NCBI GenBank assembly: GCA_023374025.1
Contig: SIJG01000011.1
Coordinates: forward strand, 2,140,574-2,204,573
Reading direction: 5' to 3'
Origin: Heterodera schachtii
Lineage: Eukaryota; Nematoda; Chromadorea; Rhabditida; Heteroderidae
Length of the DNA: 64,000 nucleotides
Part shown: positions 34,133 to 45,341 of the stretch, piece after piece
Layout: each line of letters starts with the position of its first letter
Position numbering within the stretch: the first letter of the stretch is position 1
Notes under the pieces: generated by a model
The model's input: only the letters and a program-made list of their open reading frames with translations
Told to the model about the DNA's origin: nothing
The model's database searches: none
Program-made: the position numbers and the translations under genes

Positions 34133-37130
34133 TTATCGTCTGTGCCTTCGCTTCTCTTCCTCACTTCTCCGCCGTGTCCCTCGTTCTCTTTGTCCGGCAC
34201 TTCTCGATCGGCGCCTCCGTTCCTCCCGATCGTCGCCCCGGCTCCGATCACTTTTCCGATGGTGATGGTGTGCCCGGTGCCCATGGTGGTCGCGATGCTC
34301 TCGACTGTGCCGGCGGTGCCGTTGAGGCGATGGTGACTTTTTGTGCTGCCGAGGCGGTGGCGATGGTCGCTTCGCGGGCGGTGCCGAAGTTTCCGTGACG
34401 GAAGTGCCTTTGGCTAAAGGGAAATTCGGCATTTTCGCTCGCTTTTAATTTGTAGAAATAATTCTCGTCACTTTTCTCTCGCTTCCATTGGAAGTTCTTG
34501 GACACCGACTGACTGAAGTCCACATGAATCCGACGATCTTAAGCAAACCATCATTCTATTGCAGATTTGTGAGAGAAATCAAAACAAGCAAAATTAAATA
34601 TGCGTCAGTAAAATAAAATTTAAAAAATAATTTTTGTTTTCAGGCCCCACTATTTCAACCCCGCTCCCCCGGTTTTCCTCGCATCGCCCCCCCCCCCCCC
34701 CTCCCCAACAAATTATCCGTTTCTTAATGATCTTAATTGCTTTAATTAGGAAGGGCAATTATGCTTCGCTTTCTTTGCCCTTTGCCCACCGTCAATGAGC
34801 ACATTGTCCATCTTCAAATAGGCGGCCTCGCACTGTTCCGGCTTTTCAAATTCGATGAATGCGTATTGAAGCGAAGCGGCGGTCCGACGGTCGCAAATCA
34901 CTTCGCAGCTGAGAATTTCGCCGAAGCGCGAGAAAATCACTTGCAAATCCTTAAGAGGAAAGACAAATGTTTTAAGATTTCTTTCAGTGTAGAAATTGGG
35001 TAAAAAAAAGAGAATTTAGTAAAAAAAAAAAAAAAAAGTTTGGCCACAAAAAATATGGCCATTTTCATTCAAAAAATAAGAAAACTGTTCGGAAAAGAAA
35101 GTAACAACACGGAAAACGAGGTTTACCATGTTTTCCAGGGGTGCACTACATTTACCCCCTCCGTATCAGCTCCGCCCGAGTAATTAAAAAAAAATTACTA
35201 ACAATAACTTAGAAAACTTTCAAGAAAAAAGCTTAAAGTTTTTTTTATAAATTCTAAGAAAAAAAATTTTTCAAAAATTTTTATGGTGAAATACTAAGAT
35301 TTTTCAAAAATTTTCCAAAAAATCGCTGAAAGATTCTAGAAATTTTTTTCGAGCTGCTTCCGTTTTCCAGCCCAATTGGAGCTAGCAAACAAAAAATTCC
35401 GGAAAGGCCCTCCTTTTCTTCAGTTTTCTTGTTGCATAATTAACTAATTGGCAAAATAACTGTGAATTTGTCTGTATTTTATCTCGGCATTTCCAAATTT
35501 CAAGAATAAATTGGCCCACCTCGCTGGTGGTCACCGGGTTCAATTTGCACACGAACAGCACATTGTCGGGCGGTCGTTCGTCCGCGTAGTGCAAATCGCC
35601 CACAATTTCCAGAATCTGCGCCTGTGCCTTCATGTCCTTCACCTCCAACTCTTTGCGCAGCTCCTCCTCCGTTTTGCCCTCGTCCTCGTCGAGGCGTTCG
35701 TCCAACGCAATTTGATTGTCCAACTGAACAAAGGAGGGGGGGGGGGGCATGAAAATTTGTAAAGAATATTTACAAAAAATAGGGAGTCAATTTGGAAAGG
35801 AAAAACAAATAGAATAATCCGAATGCAAAAGTCAAAAATAAAGAGATGAACTGCTAGAGGAATTTACTGAGAAGAAAACCATGTGCATAATACACTTCAT
35901 TTCGCCGTCATTCCATTTCGTTAAAATGTCAGGATTTAAAGTTTTTCCGAGAAATTTCAACGAGATGCTTTCAGTAATTTTACTATGTAAAAAATTGGGG
36001 TGACCGGGAGGAAACAAAAGACATGCTCAAAGTAAAAGTGCCAATCCGACCTTAATCAAATCGATGGTGGGCGAAGGCGAGCGACGAGAGATGGACAGCC
36101 GAGGCGGGTCCTCAAATGGGTCTTCCAACACAATTGTGTGGGCAATGCTGAAATTTCAAAAAAAAAATGGTTGCAGTTTTGGCAATTAAATTAAATTTAA
36201 AATTGCTTTCGTTACATAAATTGGTAATTCGAATAGAAAATGTAAAAAAATTATTGACCGAATGTCCCGGTAGGGTCTGTTGTTTCGGTCCACTAATTCC
36301 TCATTCAGTTTGGTCACTGTGTCCATGCCTTCGCCCACTTGGCCAAAAATGCAATGTTTGCCGTCCAAATAATCCAATTCGTCGCCCAAAGTGACGAAAA
36401 ACTGCGAGCCGACCATTCCATCGCCGTTGTTCACCATCGACACAATGCCGCGCTGACTGTGCCGCAATTTGGGCACATTTTCCATTTCGATGAACCGTGC
36501 TTGCTCCCCAAAAAGAGTGCTGAAAGAGAAAGTATTACCCAAATTGTTTAAGGGAGAAAACCAACCCATAAATGGACTCGCCACCTCTTCCCGAGTTCGT
36601 TGGGTCCCCCGTTTGGGCGATGTAATTTGGCTAAATAAATTAATACAGTAAAATTAACGACTAGGAAAAAACAATTAATAATAAAACAATTGAATCGCAT
36701 TTTGTATGTATTAAAATTACACAAATCGCCGTAGAATTTTTATAAATATGTTGAGGGTTATCAGAACAGTTAAATTTAGCTGGAAAAACATTGAAATAAA
36801 GTCTAGCTCCTTGAAAATTTCAAGGTTTTTTAATTTTTAGTTTATAAAAAAAATCGTAAAATTTGAACAAAAAAGCAATAAAATTGAAATTTTCTAGGGG
36901 ACAACGAAAAGGAAAAATGCCTAAAATCAACATGGTAAAAACTTAAGTTTGACCACATATAAATCCGAGCCCTGATAATAAGCAAAGCCAACCTCGATGG
37001 TGAAGAATTGGCAGAGATTATAATATTTGGTTTTGCAAAGTTTCAGGAAGTTCTTGCACGCATTTGGCCGCTCGTCGACGAAAAGGTCGATGACCAAGTC
37101 ACCAAGGGTTGTTTCGATGAGCACGGCCAT
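34133..37130 (-). CDS. ppil4: PPIL4: cyclophilin-type prolyl isomerase with RRM
   Basis: Nuclear cyclophilin-RRM protein, orthologue type of human PPIL4 and C. elegans SIG-7, linked to transcription and splicing. Eight minus-strand exons: 36993..37130, 36566..36630, 36259..36519, 36051..36147, 35520..35723, 34790..34949, 34472..34537 and 34133..34413; all phases agree, 423 residues. Cyclophilin blocks: [80 protein letters not shown]. Linker [18 protein letters not shown] leads into the RRM ([39 protein letters not shown]). The C terminus is a basic His/Arg/Ser-rich tail, reached through a 58-bp intron (34414-34471). Without that intron the frame gives a non-RS tail, so the splice decides the ending. 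Confidence 0.95.
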
Positions 37131-37548
37131 GGGAATGTTTTTCAAACAACTGTAAACGGTAAATGTAATCGAAAATCTGAAAAGCAATAAAATTGCGTGG
37201 GTTTTTCAAACTAAACAATATATTGGCATTATGTTTTGGCGTTTTCTTTGAACCCAATTTAAAAATTTCCATTTTTCCTTCAGCAGCTGCTATGGTTCTG
37301 AGTTTGTGAATTTTGATTGCGATCGCGAAAAAATCAGTTTCTTAAAATGAAATGAAATGATGAATGAACTAATGAAAATTAGAGGTTTAGGTATTCCATT
37401 TATTAGAAATTGAATTTTTAGTTGAAATGTTTAAATACAAATTCCATATGGTAATACATGAATTGCCTTATGTTGGCTTTTGAATAGGGCTTATTGTTCA
37501 TCCTTAATCTTTAGGACTGTTAGCACAAATTTGGTTAATTTTTTTTCG
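37131..37548. other. Divergent promoter region
   Basis: About 0.4 kb between PPIL4 (-) and the unrecognised gene at 37549 (+). AT-rich, no other feature recognised. Confidence 0.5.
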
Positions 37549-39680
37549 ATGGGAAATAAAGGAAAAAAGAATCGCCGGATGTGGTCAGGGATTAAGCCGT
37601 GAGTTAGGCAATTTTCGGCGCTATTTAAAAGAAGGGTGGTTTTGAATTTATCAAAAAGTAAAAACAATAGGGGGGACCCTTTTGTTTTGCAAAATTTTTT
37701 AATATATAATCATGAAAAATTATTCCCTGGGGTTCTTGGCGCCATGACCTCGAATTAGATGTCTGATTCGTGATCAGCGACCTCTAAAACCCCGGATAAC
37801 AAAATTTCATGGTTTTTTATCACACAAAAAATTTTGCAAAACAATAGGGTCCCCCCTTTTGTTTTTGATAAAATTCAAAACCACCTTCTTTTAAATAGCG
37901 CCCAATTTTCTTATATTTTCTTTGTCTGTATCTCTCTGTACTTTGCAGGGGTGACGAACATTTCACGCCAATTCCGGCCAACATCGGACTCAGTGAGGAC
38001 CAGCGCAAATGGGAGGACCTTTCGTTTTGGCAGAGGGCGGAAAATTCGGAATATTTCCTAAGGGAGGGAAAGGAGCGTTGGCTGCGCGCATGCCTTCTGC
38101 TCAATTCGCAGGAAGACTTCAGAATCGCGTACAAAAGTAATTTTTTGCTGTGTTTTCATTACAATGTTCCGAGTCCGAAATAATTTTTTTTTCGTAATTT
38201 ACGAATTTAAACTTTTAGTTTTTTCACCATTTCTTTGATACTGAAGTATCTATTTTCACGCAAACAGTTTTTCCGTCGCTCAATTTGCTTCAGTTCGATT
38301 TGCCCCAATCATTTTTAAACTTAACTCACCAATAATTTTCGAATGATACCAAATTCGTCAGGGTTTGGCATTTTTAAAAACCCTCCGTAAAAGTCAGGAG
38401 TGCCCACAGGACGACTTCAGAATCGCGTACAAAAATGAATTTTACTACATTTTCAATGCGAGGTTCCGAGTCCGAAATGATTTAGTTTTTTTTCCCCTAA
38501 TTTCCGAATTAAAAAAATTCATTTAATTTTCCACTTCAGTCGGTCCGCCGGACCTTTACACGGACGAAGCGCTGGGCAATTTGGACACGCGCCAGCGAAG
38601 GGCGACGCTCGATTCACTGAAAAAAATGCACCCGGGGATTCAGTTTCCGGAACCGTTGCAAAACTTCTCGCCCGAGCCGTTGGACCTGATGTACGGGCTG
38701 GTGATGCTGAAAGACCTGAGCTTGGAGCAGTTGCTGTTGTACGTGCAGCCCGGCTCCTATTTCTACCCGGATTCACCGACCGACGAAAGTTCGTTTTGAC
38801 AAAAAAAAAAGGGGGGGGGGGGAGGCAGATGCCCAAAATGGGTTCAAACTTACGTTTTTCAATCCCTGATAGCAATATAAGTGATAGAAAGGAGAGCAGC
38901 TCGTTTGCCCCCCCCCCCGAGAAATAATAAAAAAAATTTTTACTAACTTAAAAATTTCATGAAAAAATTTTAATTTTATGGTGAATTACTAATATTTATG
39001 AAAAAGTAGAGTCAAAGGAGATGCAGTTTTTCGGACTACAATTAATAGACCGGGTTTAATTAGCATGGGAAATGGGAATTTAAATAAATACCTTAAAAAT
39101 CTGTGCCTTTTTAGTGATAAAGTATCAGTTATAAGCAATTCTATGTTGCCCTTTTTCAGTAAATGAGATGGTCCAGCAGTCCAAGTGGGAGGAGAAGGAA
39201 GGACGACGCTACAATTGGACTGATTCCAATTCCATGCCATTCGCCGATTGGGAAGTCGGGGCGAAAGTGCCCAAAACGACGACGCCGCCTCCGGCACAAC
39301 CGCCGCCGCCGCCAATTTTTGCCGAGTCACAGAAAGACAAACTGTAAGCAGTCAAAGTCACTACTGCAAATTTGTGCAACTTTCCAACATTTAGTGTGAA
39401 AAAACACGTGGAGAAGGAAAAGCCGACGGTCGAAAATGAGCGAAAAACGACGACGGCGGCGCCGGAAGGGGCGCCGGACACTCCGTCCGGTTTCGGTGGC
39501 ATTTTGCGTCAGAAAGCGGCGGCGAAGCCCAAGAAGAACGTACGCTGGTCGACGCTCATGATGATGAGTGACGGCAACAAAGTGCAGCTGGTGGCCAGCG
39601 GCTTCCAAATGGTGGACAATGAAAGTGTTCGGATGGCGATGGACGCGCCGTTGGACGACGACGGATGGGAGGACCTTTGA
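37549..39680 (+). CDS. Unrecognised conserved-looking protein, 318 residues
   Basis: Exons 37549-37598, 37949-38136, 38540-38788, 39160-39343 and 39395-39680 join with consistent phase. The start MGNKGKKNRRMW is basic. It is followed by a charged, aromatic-rich region (EDQRKWEDLSFWQRAENSEY), a Pro/Leu segment (FPEPLQNFSPEPLDLMYGLV), a Pro-rich linker (PPPAQPPPPP), a basic block (KPKKNVRW) and an acidic end (DDDGWEDL). No signal peptide or membrane segment; probably cytosolic or nuclear. I do not recognise the family. The first intron contains a 290-bp foldback element. The first exon rests only on phase and splice signals. Confidence 0.6.
37618..37901. repeat. Foldback (inverted repeat) element in intron
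   Basis: The left arm 37618-37700 and the right arm 37825-37901 are near-perfect inverses (shared words GCGCTATTTAAAAGAAGG and GGGGGGACCC). The loop of about 120 bp carries TTCGTGATCAGCGACCTC (37768), a word shared with repeats at 23181 and 41004. It fills most of the first intron of the gene at 37549. Confidence 0.85.
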
Positions 39681-40151
39681 AAGTGGCGAAACAATGGAAA
39701 AATCGATAGGGAGTGCCAATGCGACAATTATGCCGGAGTTTCTTTCAACAATTTTTGTCCGTTTATTTCTCATTATGGTTTTTGCAATTAAAAATGGAAA
39801 TTTCGCCCCTTTTTAAATAATTTTGCCATAAAATTCTAGGATTAATTTAAAAATTTCTCCTCTCCCCGCGAAATAAAAAACTTTAGAAGAAATCGACAAT
39901 TTTTGAAAATTTAACAATTTTTGATAAATTAAATTTCCAAAAATTTTCTAGGCGGCGCCTGATGACACCGTCGGACCCTCATTCTACCATTTTTAAATCA
40001 AAATGCAAAATGGCATAACTCTTAAAATTAATTCATAAAAGAATAGGTACTTCATCTTTTTGGACAAAATCTGTTAAGCAATCAATATTTTCAAAAAAAA
40101 TTTTGAAAAAGCGCGGCGCAAAAATAAATAAAAATATTATTGTTGTGGAGC

Positions 40152-40206
40152 GGACTCGAACCTCCGCTCTTTTCCCCTTTACTTTCACAAAAACCACTGA
40201 TGACCA
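40152..40206 (-). ncRNA. tRNA-like sequence with perfect B box
   Basis: The minus strand reads an A box like TGGTCATCAGTGG (about 40193-40205) and a perfect B box GGTTCGAGTCC (40152-40162) embedded in a paired arm (GCGGA...TCCGC). A GGCGGCGCC word lies about 190 bp away, as in the hAT-like elements. Likely a tRNA-derived repeat; no clear acceptor stem. Confidence 0.5.
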
Positions 40207-40267
40207 CATAAGTAATTATTTTTTGAACTGGGAGTCCAAAATTGACTCGGTGTGTTCATGTGCCGCT

Positions 40268-40418
40268 AGACTCTAAAAAAAATTTCGAAATTTCCTAAAA
40301 CCCTAAATCCTGCACTGGATCCCGCAAATTAAATTAATACAGCGGGATCACGCCCGCAAAAAATTTTGAGTCTCAATCCTGCAGCGGGACCCGTAATTTT
40401 GAAATTTTCGAGTCTAAT
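40268..40418. repeat. Short inverted-repeat element
   Basis: TAGACTCTAAAAAAAATTTC at the left and the inverse of the right end (TAGACTCGAAAATTTCAAAA) form imperfect ends. Inside are two related words, CCTGCACTGGATCCCGC and CCTGCAGCGGGACCCG. No clear target duplication. Confidence 0.45.
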
Positions 40419-40522
40419 TATTTTTATTTATTTTGGCGCCAAACCAAAAATTTAAAAAATAAACAAAAAAAAAATGACAAAACAACAAAACATTAATTAT
40501 ATAGGCTAATTCGCCGTTAATG

Positions 40523-41108
40523 TCGGTAATCATGTACTTTATTGGTCCCTAAAAAAAGAAAAAAAAATAGTTTTATGCGATTCTGAGTAGTAATCGGTGG
40601 TTTTCGGGGGCGTTGATCACGAATATGACATCCATTTGGACCTATTTAGAATCCCGAACCCGAATTCGAACATTTTTTTAATAATTTTTTAAAAATTGTT
40701 AAAAACATCTTCCCTGGTGTTTTCGGGATCGCTAATCATTAATTTAACTTCAGTTTTGGTCAATGCCGAAACCCGGACCCGAATTCGAACAAAAGGAGAA
40801 AATTAATTTTTTACCAAAATTCACATTTATTGTCCCAAACCAATTCAAATGGACGGAATATAATAGAAAATAAAAATTCACGGCAATTTAGTGCATTCGA
40901 ATCGATTTTGGCCAATACATGTGAATTTTGATGAAAAATTAATTTTCTCCTTTAGTTCGAATTCGAGTTCGGGGTTAGAAATAGGTCGAAATTGATGACA
41001 TATTCGTGATCAGCGCCCCCGAAAACCCCCGAGTACTACTCAGAATCGCATAAAACCCTTTATTTTTTTCTTTATTTTTTAGGGACCAATAAAGTACATG
41101 ATTACCGA
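40523..41108. mobile_element. Near-palindromic foldback element, about 586 bp
   Basis: Arm 40523-40672 is nearly the inverse of 40957-41108 (CGGTAATCATGTACTTTATT, TTTTATGCGATTCTGAGTAG, GATCACGAATATG). The inner part is also inverted (ACCAAAATTCACAT near 40818 against ATGTGAATTTTGATG near 40918). No ORF. Typical of foldback or MITE-type elements; no certain target duplication. Confidence 0.8.
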
Positions 41109-43760
41109 AAAAAGTCGACCGAAAAAGTAGCGTTAGTTGAGTTCGAAAAAAATGTGATTTCTCACATTGATTCATTTAAATAATTAAAAGAAAAAAATTT
41201 CGATTTACTTTTTAATGTCCATTTGATAAGAAAATAAATATATGTACATTCTTATGCAGAGTTTGTTAGATGTGTTAATTTTCAGAATCGTATGGAATTC
41301 CGGGGAGGTTAGTTTTCTAAAAATTAAAAGAACGAGGTGCCGAATTTTCAGTTTTGTCCGATTTGGTGTGTACGGATATTTCGTTTAATTTACTGGGCAT
41401 GTCAAGGTTTCATGTTTATTTAGACAACCAGTTCCTTTATCCTTTAGGTATCTTTCTTTTCATGTAAATGTATTTCGCCCTTTAGGCATTGGAGGCGCCC
41501 TTTTTGAGTTAGTGGGCGAAATGTCCTGCTGTAGGAGAAAAATCATATTTTAAATTGTAAAAATCCGATTTTGTGTTGGTTGGCGCAATGTCATTAATAA
41601 AAATCAAAAAAAAAAAAAATTTATCAATGCTCTGGTTTGAAAAAACAACAACTTTGTTATTTTGAAATCTGTCACAATGGGATTATCGGTATATTGATAA
41701 GTCAATTCTCCGGTTTCCAAATTTAATATATTTATCAGCACAAATAAACAGATTTTTTTTGCGAAAAAATAAATTGGCCAAAGCCCAATAAGAATGAAGA
41801 CTTTTCCCGTTGTTAGTGCATTTTCCATTTTCACAACACTCAAATTTATTGCGTCTTTCTCTCTCCCACTCTCTCTTTCTTTTCTCTCTCTCTCTCTGTG
41901 CCCTCTCAATGTCTCTCACTCTTTCGCTGCCTGTTCCAACACCAATGATCGACTTAAAAGCCAAAGTCCGCCCACTTTCCCTGTCCCGACCGCACGTTCG
42001 CGACCCAATTCATCCATCAACGGGCAGCAGACGGTCGGACGGATTGTCACCCAAACGATGATGACTCATCCATCCTCTGCCTTCCCCGTCCTCTCTGTTT
42101 TCTATTGTCTCTCCCAATTTCTTTGACCCTTTTCCTCCGCTATTTCGCCGATGAAGGCTTTCTCTCTCTCCTTTCTCTCTTAAATGGCACAGTCTTTCTG
42201 TGCTGGGGAGGGAGCCCAACTCCGACGACAGTCACACACCATACAACACACACAACAGCCGACCCATCGTCGTCGTCACACCCATTCAGCCAACACAATG
42301 ATGGGGGGGGGGGGGGAAAGGGAACGACGATGGCGAGAGAGTTGGCAATTGGTGGAGAGTGGCATCGATCCATTCGCCTTTCCCTTTTCGCTTCTCAACC
42401 ACACCCATCCAAAACGTCCGACCATCCCCCGCTCACACAGCACCACCACCCATTCACATTCATTCTTCATTTAGTCCTCTTCGCCCAACAACAACCAGTC
42501 CTGTTGGATGGATGGAGGAGAGACAGCGACGGACGGAGCAGCGATCTCCGCCAACGCTAAAACAGGCTAATGGGGTGGGGGGGGGGAGTGAGCGAGGGGC
42601 GCCGCTGCTAGGCCCACCACTTTGTGCGATGATGAAATAGACATCACATCCCCGCGGGGAAGCGTCGTCACAAATTTTGGGTCCAACCACCACAGCAGAG
42701 CATTTCTGTGCCCACTGCCTGTTACGAAAGTGGCAGTCCTCTGCTCCGTCTGCCCCTTCTTTTTCTGCCTTTTTCCCCGAACAAACACCTCCCAGGCTGT
42801 TCCTCACAGACACAATTCATCCCTTCCCAATTCCACAAAGAAGGGATGGTGAATGGGGGACGCGGTTTCCCATGGCGATTCATCCAAAATCAAATTCACC
42901 CCCCCCCCCCCCCGCCGCTCGCGTCCCTTCCGTTCTTTACCCTCCTCCCCCCGTCATTATATTCCTGAAGAACGAAGAACTGACGACTATGGAAAAGGGT
43001 GCAAAGTGGGGGGAAACGGGGAAAAACAACAACCGATGAATTCTTTCAAATCCAATCGATCCTCTGAGAATGCATTCAATATGTTTGTGAAATATGCGAC
43101 GGGTATAACTGAAAAGGAAAAGGGGAGGGGCAAATGAACCGACCGATGACGCCAAATTGACGTCATCCCATTAATTTTGCAAAAGAGAAGGACATGGCAT
43201 GTAAAGCAGAAAGGGAAGTGTTGCGTTTCCATTTATTTGCAAAATGCGCGTAAAAGGAAAAATTGGATTAGAAAAAGCTAAATTTGAAATTGGAAAAAAG
43301 GAAGTGGAAAGCAACTGATGCGGAACACCCATCCATTGAGAGGAATTAGTTCCAACCAAATCAATTAGGAAATTCGAAAAGGAGGGTTCAAAATTAAATT
43401 GAATATTTTAAATAAAATGAAATAAATTGGCAATTGGCGTTTTGTAATTTAAATTTAACTAGATTTCGAAATAAAAAATTGTTAAAGTTAGGTGTGGTGG
43501 TGCCAAAAATCTTTTGTTGTGTCTCTTCGTTTGGTCACTATGCGAAATGATTAGAAACTTAAAGAAAAGGAAACCCATAAAAATTATATTAAGTTCGGCC
43601 TTAAACTTACAAAACAATGAAATCTGTTGATGTTGTCGCTTTCATTTATTCTATCTTTGCATTTTTTGTCGCGCTTTTTAACCTCTTTTTGTGAATGCCA
43701 CTTACATTGGATCACTTAATTGAATTCATTTTCCTTTTTTATTATAGCACTTAATTAATT

Positions 43761-45341
43761 ATGCCTTGCCAATTGCCTAATGAAATTGCGACGGTCACTG
43801 ACGACGTGTTTTCGTATATGTGCAATTTGGCAATGGAAAAGTGTTCGAAAAAGGCCGATAAAAAGAAGGCCTCGTGTGGTGGGGCAGCAATGCGGAAGAG
43901 GTGAGAGACAAAAGGGGACGGGAGAAGGCAAATCGGGTGACTATAATTTCACCATTTGGCTCTAAATTTATCCTTTTTGAATTCCATGCAATTGTTTTGG
44001 AATAGCTTTTACTAATTTCGAATTTAATTTTACTCTCGTTTTTAGACTTTTGATCAAAAACTTCGTGGCACAAATGCTCGCGCAGGATCGCAACTCGCGA
44101 GAGCTGTCGTCACCAACTTCTGACTGTTCTTCCCATTTGAATCAGGTGAGCTAATGAGTGTAGTTAGTCAAAAAAGGCGGTCAGCCCATTTATTATTTCA
44201 CGTTAATGATTTTTTGTGTTATAAATAAGCGACAGCAACAAATTAAATTTTTAGACCTTCGACGAGTCGTTCGACTTTCCGTCGTGTCAAAGCGGCGCGA
44301 ATGCAGTGGACCAATTTGGAGACGACATGGAAATGGACGCCATCGGAGAGGAAGTTAGTGAACAATTCTTATAAAACTGGCAAATTTAACTTGCTATTCC
44401 TTGTATAACCGGCGAAAATCAGCCAAAAAAATTTTATAATTCATTTGAAAAATGCGTAGCCCCCCCCCCACCGAAAGCACAATATTAGAGTTTCACAAAT
44501 TAGGCGCAAATTTCTTAACAAATTTCACTCGAATACAATTTTTTGTCGCCACTGCCAGACCTTTCCTCCATACATTACCGTTAAAATGGTCTTTTTCAAA
44601 AACTAACTGGGAGAGGGTCTCTTTCGGTTTTCATTTTCAGAAAGGTCACTTTTTTCTCGCTTTTTCTATTTTATTTATTATACAACAAATGTGGATTAAA
44701 AAAAGCTTGGAATTGAAGTCCGAGTTACTTTTTGAAAACAATTAAAAAGTTTTTTAAACCTTGCTTCTTTATTATTATTAATTAGTTTTGGTTTGCAGGT
44801 TCCATCCAATGCGACAAACGATGCCTTTCTGTGCCTGGACCAGCCGTCCTCGTTGCTGACCGACTTGGACGACGTTTCGTGCGACCCTCAGCAGCAGTGC
44901 CATTCATCGCGCAATCGGAAGCGGCCCTGGTCGTTGGTGTTCTCTGGCGACGCCACCGCCACGGGTGCTGACGCTGTGCCGATGCCGTCGCTGTGTTCGA
45001 TGGGTGTCGTCGTCGACCAGTACAACCACCACCACCTGAGCAACACCAACAACAGTGTTGTCGACATGTTCACGGCTGCAACTTCTGCTCAGCACCACCA
45101 CTTCATCAACACCACCGCAAACAACATCAGCAACATCAACAACAACGGCGTTCTCCACTCGTCGGCTCCTCCGCTGTTGTCGCCGCTGTGCTGCGGCATG
45201 CTGCAGATGAGTCCGTTCGGGTCGGCGACTGCTGCTGGCGAGGCCATGCTGCTCAATGGTGGTGTTGGCAGCACCGGTGCCGGTGGTGTTGGCACGGGTG
45301 GACGAGTGGAGCAGCCGATGCTCAAACGGGTCAAGCTTTAA
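43761..45341 (+). CDS. Probable nuclear protein, 293 residues, unrecognised
   Basis: Exons 43761-43900, 44046-44145, 44255-44353 and 44799-45341 join in phase. The N-terminal about 75 residues (TDDVFSYMCNLAMEKC, then MRKRLLIKNFVAQMLAQDRN) form an amphipathic, basic helical region. A middle acidic Ser/Asp segment follows, then a low-complexity tail rich in His, Asn, Gly and Ala with two basic clusters (RNRKRPW and the end MLKRVKL) that look like nuclear localisation signals. The layout faintly recalls IER/SERTA-type immediate-early regulators, but I see no diagnostic motif and do not claim it. AATAAA occurs near 45669, about 330 nt after the stop. Confidence 0.6.

Larger units (their letters stand above)
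39681..43760. other. Repeat-rich intergenic region
   Basis: No supported gene. It contains a tRNA-like sequence (40152-40206), a small inverted repeat (about 40268-40418), a large near-palindrome (40523-41108), a CT tract (about 41850-41900) and poly-C/poly-G tracts (42303, 42898). Confidence 0.5.

Noticed and set aside
34248..34471. Alternative PPIL4 C terminus without the last intron
   Set aside because: A good GT-AG intron (34414-34471) leads to the Arg/Ser/His-rich tail expected of the family.
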